The notes below the pieces were generated by a model, which saw only the letters and a list, made by a program, of their open reading frames with translations, had not been told where the DNA came from and searched no databases. Shown here one piece after another: positions 8,579-17,206 of a DNA stretch of 64,000 nt. Within the stretch, counting starts at the first letter, position 1. Every line of letters starts with the position of its first letter. Position numbers and translations under genes: made by a program. Source of the stretch: Sedimentibacter sp. MB31-C6. Its GTDB lineage: Bacteria; Bacillota; Clostridia; Tissierellales; Sedimentibacteraceae. The DNA lies in the NCBI RefSeq assembly GCF_035934735.1, contig NZ_CP142396.1, positions 2,356,001-2,420,000 of the forward strand. Reading direction: 5' to 3'.

Positions 8579-9633
8579 AAAAACTAATTTCCATGTTATT
8601 GTCCCTTGTTTTAGTAATGGGGCTATTTACAGGTTGTGGAACTGATACTAGTTCTGTTGAAAGCGGAAATGCAGAACCAAGCACAGAGTTGAATATTTAT
8701 ATGTGGCAGCAATATATATCCGATGATTTGATAGCTGAATTTGAGGAAGAAAACAACGCAAAGGTAAATCTGTCATATATGAGTGATAACGCTGATGCAA
8801 TTACCAAACTTACAGCAGGTGGAGGACAGGAGTATGACCTTATAATGACATGTGATGCTTATATGGAATCTCTTGTAGAAGGTGAATATATTGAGAAGAT
8901 AAACTTTGAGAATATACCAAATGCATCAAATATTAATGAGTCATATTGGACTGCTAAAGAATATTGTGTACCTTATCTTATGAACTATATTTATGTAGTT
9001 TATAACAAGGATACAAGTCCTGTTGAAATTAAAAGTTACAATGATCTTATAAATCCTGCATTAAAGGGACAAATAGCTACAATAGATGGAGCTAGAAACC
9101 TGTTTCCTATAGCATTGGTTGCTCTTGGATATGATCCAAATTCAACAAATGAAAATGAAATAGCTGAAGCATATGAGTGGCTTGTAAAGTATAACGAAAA
9201 TGTAGTAGCATATGGAAATGCTGAGCAAAACCTTACAAATGGAACTGCATCTGTTGCATTTACATATGATGGAAATGCTTCTTGGGCTATGGCAGAGCTT
9301 GGAGAAAAAAATAATCTTGTAATTGCTGATTTTGAAGAAGATTCAGTACAGCTAGGTTTTGACCTTTATGTAATACCAAAGGGCGCTAAGCATGTAGACC
9401 TTGCAGAAAAATTCCTTAACTATATCACTGATCCTCAAGTTATGGCAGAAAATCTTGTAGAATATCCATATTCTTGTCCAAATGATGCAGCAGTGGAAGC
9501 AGCTTCAGATGCTTACAAAAATGACCCTGCAAGAGATTTTGATTACAAGGAAAATGTGTTTTTCCAAAAGGATGTAGGGGAAGCTATTACAATATACAAT
9601 GATTATTATCAAAAATTAAAGGTTGGAGAATGA
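8575..9633 (+). CDS. extracellular substrate-binding lipoprotein, PotD type
   Basis: A 352-residue protein with a lipoprotein signal peptide ending LFTGC (lipid cysteine about residue 21), followed by a short linker and a periplasmic-binding fold of the PotD/PotF kind (ELNIYMWQQYISDDL..., YVVYNKD, and a C-terminal LNYITDPQVMAE region). In a Gram-positive cell it would be tethered outside the membrane and hand substrate to the permeases. Whether the acidic residues that hold polyamines are kept could not be judged by eye; context with frl-like genes suggests a fructosamine ligand. Confidence 0.88.
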   Translation: MKKLISMLLSLVLVMGLFTGCGTDTSSVESGNAEPSTELNIYMWQQYISDDLIAEFEEENNAKVNLSYMSDNADAITKLTAGGGQEYDLIMTCDAYMESLVEGEYIEKINFENIPNASNINESYWTAKEYCVPYLMNYIYVVYNKDTSPVEIKSYNDLINPALKGQIATIDGARNLFPIALVALGYDPNSTNENEIAEAYEWLVKYNENVVAYGNAEQNLTNGTASVAFTYDGNASWAMAELGEKNNLVIADFEEDSVQLGFDLYVIPKGAKHVDLAEKFLNYITDPQVMAENLVEYPYSCPNDAAVEAASDAYKNDPARDFDYKENVFFQKDVGEAITIYNDYYQKLKVGE

Positions 9634-9659
9634 AAAAGTTATTTAGGAGAACAAAATAA

Positions 9660-10655
9660 ATGTTAAAATTTGATGAGCAGAAGCAATTGGACAGCGTAAA
9701 CGGAGCGTTGGCGCTTAGAGGTGAAATAGAATCTGTTGTAGATAGTATATGTAAAAAAGGATATAAAAATATTTGCTGGCTTGGTATAGGTGGTACATAT
9801 GCATCTTGTCTACAGGCTGAAGTGCATATGAAGGAAAGGTCAGCAATAAATTTCTTTGTTGAAAATGCAGCAGAATACATTCTTACCGGAAACAAAAAAG
9901 TAGGAGAAGGCACAATAGTAGTGATATCTTCTGTTACAGGAAGTACAACAGAAATGGTTGATGGAGTAAAAAAAGCTCAGGAAGCTGGCGCCAAAGTAAT
10001 TGGTTTTGTTGATTACCCGGACACAAAACTGGCTAAAATGGTAGACTATCTTATTTCATATCCCCAAAATGAGCAGCTTAAACTTTTCATGGTAGCTGAC
10101 AGATTTATGTATAATGCAAGAGAATTTGATGAGTATTATGAGCTTTATTCTGAGCTTGATGAACATCTTGCTCGTGGACTTGTAGAGGTTGAAAAAGCAT
10201 CTGATGAACTTGGTGAAAGCATAGCAAGAAAGCATATGAACGACAGTATACATTATTTTGTTGGAGCAGGAAATCAATATGGTGCAACATACTCCTATGC
10301 AATGTGTTACTGGGAAGAACAACATTGGATAAGGACAAAATCTATTCACAGTGCAGAATTTTTTCACGGGATGTTTGAAATTATAGACCGAGATACTGCA
10401 GTTACAGTATTTATTGGAGAAGATTCTCAAAGGGCACTTAGTGAAAGAGTTGCAAGGTTTTTGCCAAGAATATGTGCAAACTATAATATAATTGATACAA
10501 AAGATTATAAACTGAAGGGGATAAGTGAAAAGTTCAGAGGACATCTTTCTCATCTTTTAATGAGAGTAATAACTTCAAGGATAGATGTTCACTTAGAAAA
10601 ACTAAACTGTCATCCTATGGAAATAAGGCGATATTATAGACAGCTTGATTATTAA
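9660..10655 (+). CDS. frlB: SIS-domain deglycase, FrlB-like
   Basis: A 331-residue double-SIS protein. The N-terminal SIS contains WLGIGGTYAS and SSVTGSTTEMV; the C-terminal SIS contains SAEFFHGMFEIIDRDT, matching the GEFRHGPLEIVEPG region of E. coli FrlB, and the protein ends RRYYRQLDY much like FrlB's RRYYGGLVEY. FrlB splits fructoselysine 6-phosphate into glucose 6-phosphate and lysine. FraB (fructose-asparagine) and related deglycases are the main alternatives; the amino acid released cannot be told from sequence. TAGGAG precedes the start. It sits between the importer and frlC/frlD homologues. Confidence 0.8.
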   Translation: MLKFDEQKQLDSVNGALALRGEIESVVDSICKKGYKNICWLGIGGTYASCLQAEVHMKERSAINFFVENAAEYILTGNKKVGEGTIVVISSVTGSTTEMVDGVKKAQEAGAKVIGFVDYPDTKLAKMVDYLISYPQNEQLKLFMVADRFMYNAREFDEYYELYSELDEHLARGLVEVEKASDELGESIARKHMNDSIHYFVGAGNQYGATYSYAMCYWEEQHWIRTKSIHSAEFFHGMFEIIDRDTAVTVFIGEDSQRALSERVARFLPRICANYNIIDTKDYKLKGISEKFRGHLSHLLMRVITSRIDVHLEKLNCHPMEIRRYYRQLDY

Positions 10656-10667
10656 TAGCTGGCTAAT

Positions 10668-10715
10668 ATGTAAGATGCAGGCTGCTTTTAAATTCTGAGG
10701 CAGTCTGTTTTACAT
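10668..10715 (+). other. intercistronic hairpin between frlB and frlC
   Basis: ATGTAA...CAGGCTGC pairs with GCAG-TCTG...TTACAT across a 14-base loop region with a few mismatches. No T-tract follows, so it is more likely an RNA-processing or stability element than a terminator. Confidence 0.4.
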
Positions 10716-10734
10716 AAAAATGAAGGGAGTCTTT

Positions 10735-11556
10735 ATGAAGGTTGGAATGTTTACGTCTGGATATCAGCGTAGTGATATGGAGGATATCTTTAGTGATGCT
10801 AAAAGATTTGGATATGATTATATTGAGCTATGGGGAGGACGTCCTCATGCATATGCATATGACCTTAAGAGAGGACAAATAGATAGTTTGTTGAATCTTA
10901 GAGACAAATATGAAATTCCTATAAAAGTGTACACACCGGAGCACAATGCATACCCATATAATTATATGGTTGGTGATGAATATCAAAGAAAAGATTCTAT
11001 AGAATATCTTAAAACAGCAATTGACATGGGGAAGGTCCTTGGAGCTGAGTATACTGTAATATCAGCTGGTCATGCCGGATACGAAGCCACTAGGAAAGAA
11101 ATATGGGAAAGATTGTGCAAGAGTATAAGAGAGCTAGTGGATTATGCGGAGAAAAAGGAGCATGTACTTCTTATTGAAGCTCTTACTTTATATGAATCTA
11201 ATGTATGCACTACAGCCAATGATCTTTGTGATATAATTGAATACATTGATTCTCCATATTTTGGAGCAATGTGTGATATTGTTCCTCCTTATGTGCAACA
11301 TGAAAGTATAATGAGTTATTTTAAGAAACTTGGGGAAAATCTTAAGCATCTACATATAGTAGATAGTGATGGAAGTAGCGACACTCATATTCTGCCAGGA
11401 GATGGAAACATTCCTCTTGAGGAGCTTATAAAGGAAATATCAGATTTTGGGTATAACGAAGGTGCAACTATAGAGCTTGTTACAGCATATATTAATGAGC
11501 CATCACTTTATGCAAGAAAAGCAATAGACAGATTTAAGAAAATAACAGAGCAATGA
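10735..11556 (+). CDS. frlC: sugar-phosphate isomerase/epimerase family protein, FrlC
   Basis: A 273-residue TIM-barrel epimerase strikingly like E. coli FrlC: MFTSGYQR near the start, IELWGGRPHA, EHNAYPYNYMVGDE, LYESNVC, MSYFKKLG, and LKHLHIVDSDG followed by SDTH. FrlC interconverts fructoselysine and psicoselysine. Metal-binding E, D, H and E residues of the family are present (for example in IEALTLYES and HIVDSDG). An in-frame ATG at 10720 exists, but AAGGGAG at 10723-10729 points to ATG 10735. Its presence argues that the substrate is fructoselysine/psicoselysine-like rather than fructose-asparagine. Confidence 0.9.
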   Translation: MKVGMFTSGYQRSDMEDIFSDAKRFGYDYIELWGGRPHAYAYDLKRGQIDSLLNLRDKYEIPIKVYTPEHNAYPYNYMVGDEYQRKDSIEYLKTAIDMGKVLGAEYTVISAGHAGYEATRKEIWERLCKSIRELVDYAEKKEHVLLIEALTLYESNVCTTANDLCDIIEYIDSPYFGAMCDIVPPYVQHESIMSYFKKLGENLKHLHIVDSDGSSDTHILPGDGNIPLEELIKEISDFGYNEGATIELVTAYINEPSLYARKAIDRFKKITEQ

Positions 11557-11563
11557 GGATATT

Positions 11564-12361
11564 ATGGATAAGAAAATAAGGATAGCTGCAGTTGGTGATA
11601 ACTGCATAGATTATTATGACATTACAGGTGAAGCTTTTCCAGGTGGAAATCCGGTTAACGTAGCTGTGTATATCAAAAGGATGAATGGGGATTCATCATA
11701 TACAGGTGTTGTGGGCACAGATGATTATGGAAAATTTATGATTGAATCTTTAAATAATAAGGGAGTAGATACATCGCATATAAAAATACTAGAGGGTAAG
11801 ACTGCAGTTACACATGTTGAAATTAACAATGGTGATAGAATCTTAGGTGATTATGAAGAAGGTGTCATGGCAGATTTCAAACTTACAAAAGAGGATATAG
11901 ATTTTTTGTGCAGCCATGATCTCGTTGTAACTGGGATATGGGGAATGATAGAAGATGAATTGTATAAAATTAAAGAAAGAGATGTGAATATTGCTTTTGA
12001 TTTTGCAGATAAGCATAATCATGAGATAACTTATAAGGCTTTACCATACGTAGATTACGCATTTTTCTCCTGTGACAACAAAAGTGATGCAGAATTGCAT
12101 GGATTTATGAAATTCATCAAATCTAAAGGCCCAAGTGTGGTAGTTGTTACTAGAGGGGAAAAAGGTAGTATTGCTTATGATGGCAATGAGTTTACTAAGT
12201 TTGGAATAATTGAGTGCGAAGTAATAGATAGCATGGGAGCAGGAGACAGTTATATAGCTGGATTTCTTATGGGCATACTTGAAAGAAAGCCAATTGTAGA
12301 GTGTATGAGAAAAGGTGCACTGAGCAGCAGTGAAACAATAGGATATTATGGTGCTTGGTAA
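11564..12361 (+). CDS. frlD: PfkB-family fructosamine kinase, FrlD
   Basis: A 265-residue ribokinase-family kinase closely matching E. coli FrlD: GDNCIDYYD near the start, PGGNPVNVAVY, the RILGDYEEGVMADF stretch, the catalytic DSMGAGDSYIAGFL (anion hole and base aspartate), and an ending YYGAW against FrlD's YHGAW. It would phosphorylate fructoselysine at O6 with ATP before FrlB cleaves it. Starts seven bases after frlC stops, with GAGGAT as ribosome binding site. It ends the operon; a terminator follows at 12533. Confidence 0.9.
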   Translation: MDKKIRIAAVGDNCIDYYDITGEAFPGGNPVNVAVYIKRMNGDSSYTGVVGTDDYGKFMIESLNNKGVDTSHIKILEGKTAVTHVEINNGDRILGDYEEGVMADFKLTKEDIDFLCSHDLVVTGIWGMIEDELYKIKERDVNIAFDFADKHNHEITYKALPYVDYAFFSCDNKSDAELHGFMKFIKSKGPSVVVVTRGEKGSIAYDGNEFTKFGIIECEVIDSMGAGDSYIAGFLMGILERKPIVECMRKGALSSSETIGYYGAW

Positions 12362-12400
12362 ATGAGAAACTAATCGAAAGCTAGTAGCTGAAAAATCCAT

Positions 12401-12454
12401 TGTAGAGGACGCATTATATGCGTACCGCGGTATGCATACAATGCATACCTTACA
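12401..12454. repeat. 54-bp dispersed palindromic repeat, copy A
   Basis: Begins TGTAGAGGACGCATT and ends ATGCATACCTTACA, with a CCGCGG-like centre. The halves pair into a long imperfect hairpin. Related copies are at 22836, 31511, 36816 (half) and 44786. Confidence 0.85.
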
Positions 12455-12532
12455 ATTAATGTTGATCTGAAAATGAATTAAAAAAACAGACTAATAATGT
12501 AATTAATAGTAAGTCAATATATAAAGAACAAG

Positions 12533-12564
12533 AACTCTTCATTGTGTAATGATGAGTTTTTTGT
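12533..12564 (+). terminator. terminator after the frl operon
   Basis: AACTCTTCATT-gtgt-AATGATGAGTT, an 11-bp stem with one mismatch, followed by TTTTTTG. It stands 170 bases after frlD and before phnD. Confidence 0.75.
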
Positions 12565-12710
12565 TTTGCTATTTTTTCTTTTAAGATACTAAAAGATATA
12601 TATCAGATTATGTTAAAATTTTACTTTTTATTTACTGACAGTATATTTATTTTTTATTTTAGTGATGCATACTTGTTTTAGAAATAAAATACAAAACAGG
12701 AGAGGAATTT

Positions 12711-13646
12711 ATGAACTTTAAAAAGAAATTAATTGTGATTGCTATGTTAACTTTAATTATGTCAGCTTTTTTATTCGGTTGTAATGCAGTTGCTTCTGGT
12801 AATGGTGTAAAGGAAACTAATGATTGGCCTGAAAAGTTAGTATTTGCCTATTTACCTAATGAAGAGTCTGCTGATGACAACAGAAAAGGTGCAAGAAAAA
12901 TGTTGATGGAAGACATGACAGAATATCTAGGTATCTCTGTGGAGGTAATAATATGCGATGATTACAATGCAGTTATTGAAACAATGAGGAATGGAAATGC
13001 TCAAATTGCTTCATTTGGCCCCTTTTCTTATATAATTGCAAATGAAAGAAGCAATGCAGAAGCGATAGTTGTAACAGCGAAGGATGAAACTGATGCTTTT
13101 TACAACAGTTTATTGATTACTCATAAGGATACAGGTATTAAGACAATGGAAGATATAAGAGGAAAATCAATGTCATTTGTTGACCCTGCGTCAACATCAG
13201 GAAATCTAGTTCCTAGAGCAACAATTGTTAGAATTCTTGGAGTTAGTCCTGAGGATATTGATACTAAAGTATTTTCAAGCGTCCAATATGCTGGTAACCA
13301 TCAAAATTCATTTATGGCGGCTGCAAATAAATCTGTCGAAGTTGCTGCAGTACAAATTAGCACTTATGAAAAAGCTATAAAGGAAGGATTAGTAAAAAAA
13401 GAAGATATACATGTTATTTTTCAATCGGATCCAATTCCATCATCACCGATTGCTATTCATGGAGCTCTTCCAAAAGACTTAAAATTAAAACTTACAGAAT
13501 TTTTTACAACTTATGAAAATGCTGAATATTTCACATTGAGCGGTTCAGAAGGGAAAAAGTTTATAGCTATTGAAGATTCTAAGTATGATGGCATTAGGGA
13601 TATAGCTGAATCAATGAATTTATCACCTGAAGAATTACTGAAATAA
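12711..13646 (+). CDS. phnD: phosphonate-binding lipoprotein PhnD
   Basis: A 311-residue substrate-binding lipoprotein with a signal peptide ending LFGC (lipid cysteine about 24). The mature part has the PhnD layout: KLVFAYLPNEES, FGPFSYIIA, the SFVDPASTSGNLVPR anion-binding loop (about 163-177) and AVQISTYEKA. It captures phosphonates for the PhnC-E importer. CAGGAGAGGAATTT precedes the ATG. It opens the C-P lyase operon; the region upstream has no recognisable Pho box and no phnF-type regulator is nearby, so control is unclear. Confidence 0.9.
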   Translation: MNFKKKLIVIAMLTLIMSAFLFGCNAVASGNGVKETNDWPEKLVFAYLPNEESADDNRKGARKMLMEDMTEYLGISVEVIICDDYNAVIETMRNGNAQIASFGPFSYIIANERSNAEAIVVTAKDETDAFYNSLLITHKDTGIKTMEDIRGKSMSFVDPASTSGNLVPRATIVRILGVSPEDIDTKVFSSVQYAGNHQNSFMAAANKSVEVAAVQISTYEKAIKEGLVKKEDIHVIFQSDPIPSSPIAIHGALPKDLKLKLTEFFTTYENAEYFTLSGSEGKKFIAIEDSKYDGIRDIAESMNLSPEELLK

Positions 13647-13723
13647 TATGAAAATTTGCTGTATTGTGACTCTTTGCTTTGTAAAATTATATAATTATTA
13701 AATAAATGAAAGGGGAAATAACA

Positions 13724-14530
13724 ATGAATAAAATTCTTAGCGTAAATAATGTAAAGAAAGTATATGGAAATGATACTCAAGCTCTGAAAGGAGTTTCATT
13801 TGATATTTATGAAGGTGAATTTGTAGTTATTATTGGCCTATCAGGTTCAGGTAAATCTACATTGCTCAGATGTATTAATAGATTGATTGCTCAATCAGAA
13901 GGAAGTATTGAATTTAAAGGTATAAAATTGGAAAGCTCCAATAAAAAGGAACTAAGAAATGTGAGACGTGAGATAGGAATGATATTTCAACATTATAATT
14001 TAATTGACAGGCTCACTGTAATGCAGAATGTTCTCCACGGAAGATTAGGTTATATGAATAATTTTTGTGGTATATTTGACCTTTACAGTCAAGAGGATAG
14101 AATCAGGACACTGGAAATATTAAAAAGGGTAGGTCTAGAAAATGAAGTGTTAAAAAGATCAGATCAGCTTAGTGGAGGACAAAAACAAAGGGTTGCTATT
14201 TCTAGGGCTATGGCACAAAATCCTTCTCTAATGCTTGCAGATGAACCTATCGCAAGTCTAGATCCTATATCTTCAGGTGTTGTAATGGATTATTTGCATA
14301 ACATTTGTACAGAAGATGGAATATCGGCTATTGTTAGTCTTCATCAGGTAGATTTTGCATTGAAATATGCTACAAGAATTATTGGAATTAGAGAAGGTCT
14401 GATTGTATATGACGGAAAACCAGAAAATTTATCTGAAGAAATGATTAATGAAATTTATAAAAAGAATGGAAGTCAAAGTTTTGCCGATGATAAGGATGAA
14501 CCTGTATATAAGAATGCAATTGCAGTTTAA
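13724..14530 (+). CDS. phnC: phosphonate ABC importer ATPase PhnC
   Basis: A 268-residue ATPase with Walker A GLSGSGKST, the family-typical INRLIAQSEGSI after it, LHGRLGYMN, signature LSGGQKQRVAISRA, Walker B LMLADEP and H-loop LHQVDFA. The LHQVD H-loop and HGRLGY stretch are PhnC marks. Upstream in-frame ATG at 13706 is rejected because AGGGGA stands before ATG 13724. It lies between phnD and two permease genes, forming a complete phosphonate importer. Confidence 0.93.
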   Translation: MNKILSVNNVKKVYGNDTQALKGVSFDIYEGEFVVIIGLSGSGKSTLLRCINRLIAQSEGSIEFKGIKLESSNKKELRNVRREIGMIFQHYNLIDRLTVMQNVLHGRLGYMNNFCGIFDLYSQEDRIRTLEILKRVGLENEVLKRSDQLSGGQKQRVAISRAMAQNPSLMLADEPIASLDPISSGVVMDYLHNICTEDGISAIVSLHQVDFALKYATRIIGIREGLIVYDGKPENLSEEMINEIYKKNGSQSFADDKDEPVYKNAIAV

Positions 14531-14551
14531 AAAGAAAAGGAGAGTTTTTTA

Positions 14552-15358
14552 ATGCAATTTCAATTAAAACATACTAAAGAGCTTATACCTCTAAAAAAAG
14601 ATAGTAATTTACGTACATGGTTATTTTGGATTGTTATAATTTTTATTACTCTTGCAACAGGATATACAACTGAATTTGATGTAAGAAAGGCAATTTTAGC
14701 CATGCCGGGAATATTCAGTTTTATCGCCGAGGATTTTTTACCTCCCGATATAACAGTTGTTCCAAAATTTATGGAATCCTTAATGGATACATTTTATATG
14801 GCATTCATTTCAACAACAACGGGGGCGGTTATAAGTGTGGTTTTAGCATTGTTGTGTGCATCTCCCACTTCACCATACAGGGTAGTTGAGTTTACTATAA
14901 GAATAATTGCTTCGGCTCTTAGAAATATCCCATCTCTGGCATGGACAATCATGTTAGTTCCTGCTTTTGGAATAGGAAAAACTGTAGGTTTGATGGCGCT
15001 TCTGATTGGAGCTATAGGAAGTATGACAAGATTTTTTACAGAAACTATTGAAGAGATAGATATGGGAAACATAGAAGCAATACGCTCTGTAGGTGGTTCT
15101 TATTGGCAGGTTTTAAAATGCGGTGTTTTACCTCAATGTTATCCTGGACTTATTGCATGGACATTATACAATTTTGAATTAGGCATACGTGCTTCAACAA
15201 TTATCGGAATGGTTGGCGGAGGAGGTATAGGATTTTATATTCAGTCCACCATCAAGTTGTTTCAATATGATCAGGCTATGATGGCTGTACTTGTTGTAGC
15301 TATTGTTGTATTAATTGTAGAAGCTGCATCAAAAAAGATAAGGGAGCTAATAATGTGA
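14552..15358 (+). CDS. phnE1: phosphonate ABC permease PhnE (first)
   Basis: A 268-residue membrane protein with about six helices. The PhnE signature region is visible: ALRNIPSLAWTIMLVPAFGIGKT in pieces, FTETIEEID, the docking loop EAIRSVGGSYWQVL, and GMVGGGGIGF. AAAAGGAGAG precedes the ATG. It overlaps the second permease by four bases, so both subunits are probably made in step and form a heterodimeric channel. Confidence 0.9.
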   Translation: MQFQLKHTKELIPLKKDSNLRTWLFWIVIIFITLATGYTTEFDVRKAILAMPGIFSFIAEDFLPPDITVVPKFMESLMDTFYMAFISTTTGAVISVVLALLCASPTSPYRVVEFTIRIIASALRNIPSLAWTIMLVPAFGIGKTVGLMALLIGAIGSMTRFFTETIEEIDMGNIEAIRSVGGSYWQVLKCGVLPQCYPGLIAWTLYNFELGIRASTIIGMVGGGGIGFYIQSTIKLFQYDQAMMAVLVVAIVVLIVEAASKKIRELIM

Positions 15359-16167
15359 TTAAAAATACTGTAACTAAAAATATAGATATTACATCAAAGA
15401 AACAAAAGAATTTTTTAAGAATAACAATTCTAATTGTATTTATTATATATGTAATAAGTATAGTAAACCTTGATTTAAAATTAAACCTTGGACTTGAATA
15501 TTTCTTAAAAGCTGTTGATATTATGTTTAGAATGATTCATTTTGATTTAAGTGAATGGAACGATGTTATATCAGCTGCATTAACTTCTTTATCTGTAGCA
15601 GTATTGGCAACTATTATTTCAGCTGTATTTGCCTTCTTTATGAGTTTCATTGCTGCTAGCAATGTTTCAAATAGTTTCGTTTCAAAAGTATGCAAAGGAG
15701 TGGCAGCATGGATAAGGGCTGTTCCTACTATAATATGGACATTGATATTTGTAGCTTATTTAGGTCTTGGACCATTTCCTGGTGTCTTAGGACTCAGTCT
15801 TCATAGTTTTGCATATTTGTTAAAGGCGTTTTCTCAATCTATCGAAGAAGTTAAAAAAGAAAATATTGAAGCTCTGCGGGCAACAGGTGCATCATGGGTT
15901 CTCGTTATGACAAAAGCAATTTTGCCTTCTATTGTGACATCTCTTATTTCATGGATTGCACTTAGATTTGAAATCAATGTGGCAGAATCCTCTATTCTAG
16001 GTTTTGTAGGAGCAGGAGGTATTGGTCATGAGGTAAGTTCAAATATGAGGGGATTTCAATTTGAAAAGGCAGGATTTGTAGTATTGGTTGTTTTTCTTAT
16101 GAGTTTTGGAATTGAAATGATTTTCCATAGGTTCAAGCTAAATGTTGATAAGAATCAATTTAAATAA
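15355..16167 (+). CDS. phnE2: phosphonate ABC permease PhnE (second)
   Basis: A 270-residue paralogue of the preceding permease. It starts at a GTG overlapping the upstream TGA (GTGA). Recognisable parts are AWIRAVPTIIWTLIFVAYLGLG in pieces, FSQSIEEVKKENIEALRATGA (docking loop) and SILGFVGAGGIG. Two PhnE genes are common in Gram-positive phosphonate loci. Confidence 0.9.
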   Translation: MIKNTVTKNIDITSKKQKNFLRITILIVFIIYVISIVNLDLKLNLGLEYFLKAVDIMFRMIHFDLSEWNDVISAALTSLSVAVLATIISAVFAFFMSFIAASNVSNSFVSKVCKGVAAWIRAVPTIIWTLIFVAYLGLGPFPGVLGLSLHSFAYLLKAFSQSIEEVKKENIEALRATGASWVLVMTKAILPSIVTSLISWIALRFEINVAESSILGFVGAGGIGHEVSSNMRGFQFEKAGFVVLVVFLMSFGIEMIFHRFKLNVDKNQFK

Positions 16168-16188
16168 TAAAGTAAAAAAGAGGTAATT

Positions 16189-16629
16189 ATGAACAAAAGT
16201 ATAATGTTTAAAATATTAGCCAAAAGTTCAAGAAAAGAAATTATTGAATTATCAGAAAATATTCAAAGAAATCATGAGGTTTTAGTAATAAAGGAACCAG
16301 CAAAGACTTTAGTAATGGTTAAGATGCATGAGCCTGTAGCAAATTCTAAATTTTATTTAGGTGAAGTTATAGCGTGTGAATCATTGGTCAAAATAGATGG
16401 TAAGTCAGGAATGGCAGTTACGGCAGGAGATGATTTTGACAAGGTACTGGCCATGGCGATAATTGATGCTGCATATAATGCTAAGGTTCCTGAAATAGAC
16501 TGGCTTACGGAAAAATTAAATGAGATGAATAAAATAATTGATGATAAAGAAAAAAGAGAGTCAGCAATACATCTTAAAACTAAAGTTAATTTTAGAAATA
16601 TGGGGGGTAATGATTATGGTACAAAATAG
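16189..16629 (+). CDS. phnG: C-P lyase subunit PhnG
   Basis: A 146-residue PhnG: KILAKSSRKEI near the start, EPAKTLVMVKMHEPVANSKFYLGEV and the AVTAGDDFDKVLAMAIIDAAY region, all typical. With PhnH, I and J it forms the C-P lyase core that transfers phosphonate to the ribose of ATP and then cleaves the carbon-phosphorus bond. AAGAGGTAATT precedes the ATG. Its end overlaps phnH by 14 bases. Confidence 0.9.
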   Translation: MNKSIMFKILAKSSRKEIIELSENIQRNHEVLVIKEPAKTLVMVKMHEPVANSKFYLGEVIACESLVKIDGKSGMAVTAGDDFDKVLAMAIIDAAYNAKVPEIDWLTEKLNEMNKIIDDKEKRESAIHLKTKVNFRNMGGNDYGTK

Positions 16630-17200
16630 CATTACTTTTGATTATGTGCATGACTGCCAGGAAACATTTAGACTTATGCTTCATGCAATATCTAATCCAG
16701 GAGAAATAGTGAATATTAAAAATCATTCGGATAAATTAAAGGATGATTTTAGTCACATGCTATTACTGGCGGTTACATTGCTTGATAAGGAAACTAGTTA
16801 TTGTGTTTTAGATAATGAAGAGCTGGACAAGTTGATAGCTCAATTGACTTATGCGTATTATAAAGATGAAAATGCTGATTATATATTTGTTAGTGAAAAA
16901 TATTCTTATGAAAAAATGATTGATATTTTAATAAAGTCATCTCCGGGTACATTAGTTAATCCTCATGCAAATACTACATTGATAATATGTGATGATATGC
17001 TGGGAAATCCGATTTCATTATGTCTTGAGGGGCCTGGAATTAAAGATTCAAAAACAATTGAAGTATCTGATTATATTAAGCAATGGATTTCAACAAGGGA
17101 TTTAATGGAATATGAATATCCTCTAGGCGTTGATTTATTCTTTATAACCAAGGAAGGTGAATTATTGTCAATACCAAGAAAAGTTAAAATGAAAGGGTGA
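16616..17200 (+). CDS. phnH: C-P lyase subunit PhnH
   Basis: A 194-residue PhnH, the same length as the E. coli protein. Features include TFRLMLHAISNPGE near the N-terminus, LLLAVTLLDKETSY, and SSPGTLVNPHANTTLI. Much earlier in-frame starts exist inside phnG, but GGGGGG just before ATG 16610/16616 sets the start; I prefer 16616. PhnH dimerises and is a core subunit of the lyase complex. Translationally coupled to phnG. Confidence 0.9.
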   Translation: MVQNSITFDYVHDCQETFRLMLHAISNPGEIVNIKNHSDKLKDDFSHMLLLAVTLLDKETSYCVLDNEELDKLIAQLTYAYYKDENADYIFVSEKYSYEKMIDILIKSSPGTLVNPHANTTLIICDDMLGNPISLCLEGPGIKDSKTIEVSDYIKQWISTRDLMEYEYPLGVDLFFITKEGELLSIPRKVKMKG

Positions 17201-17206
17201 TGTAAA

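Noticed and set aside
12601-12710. Pho box upstream of phnD
   Set aside because: No pair of TTAACA-like repeats at proper spacing could be found.
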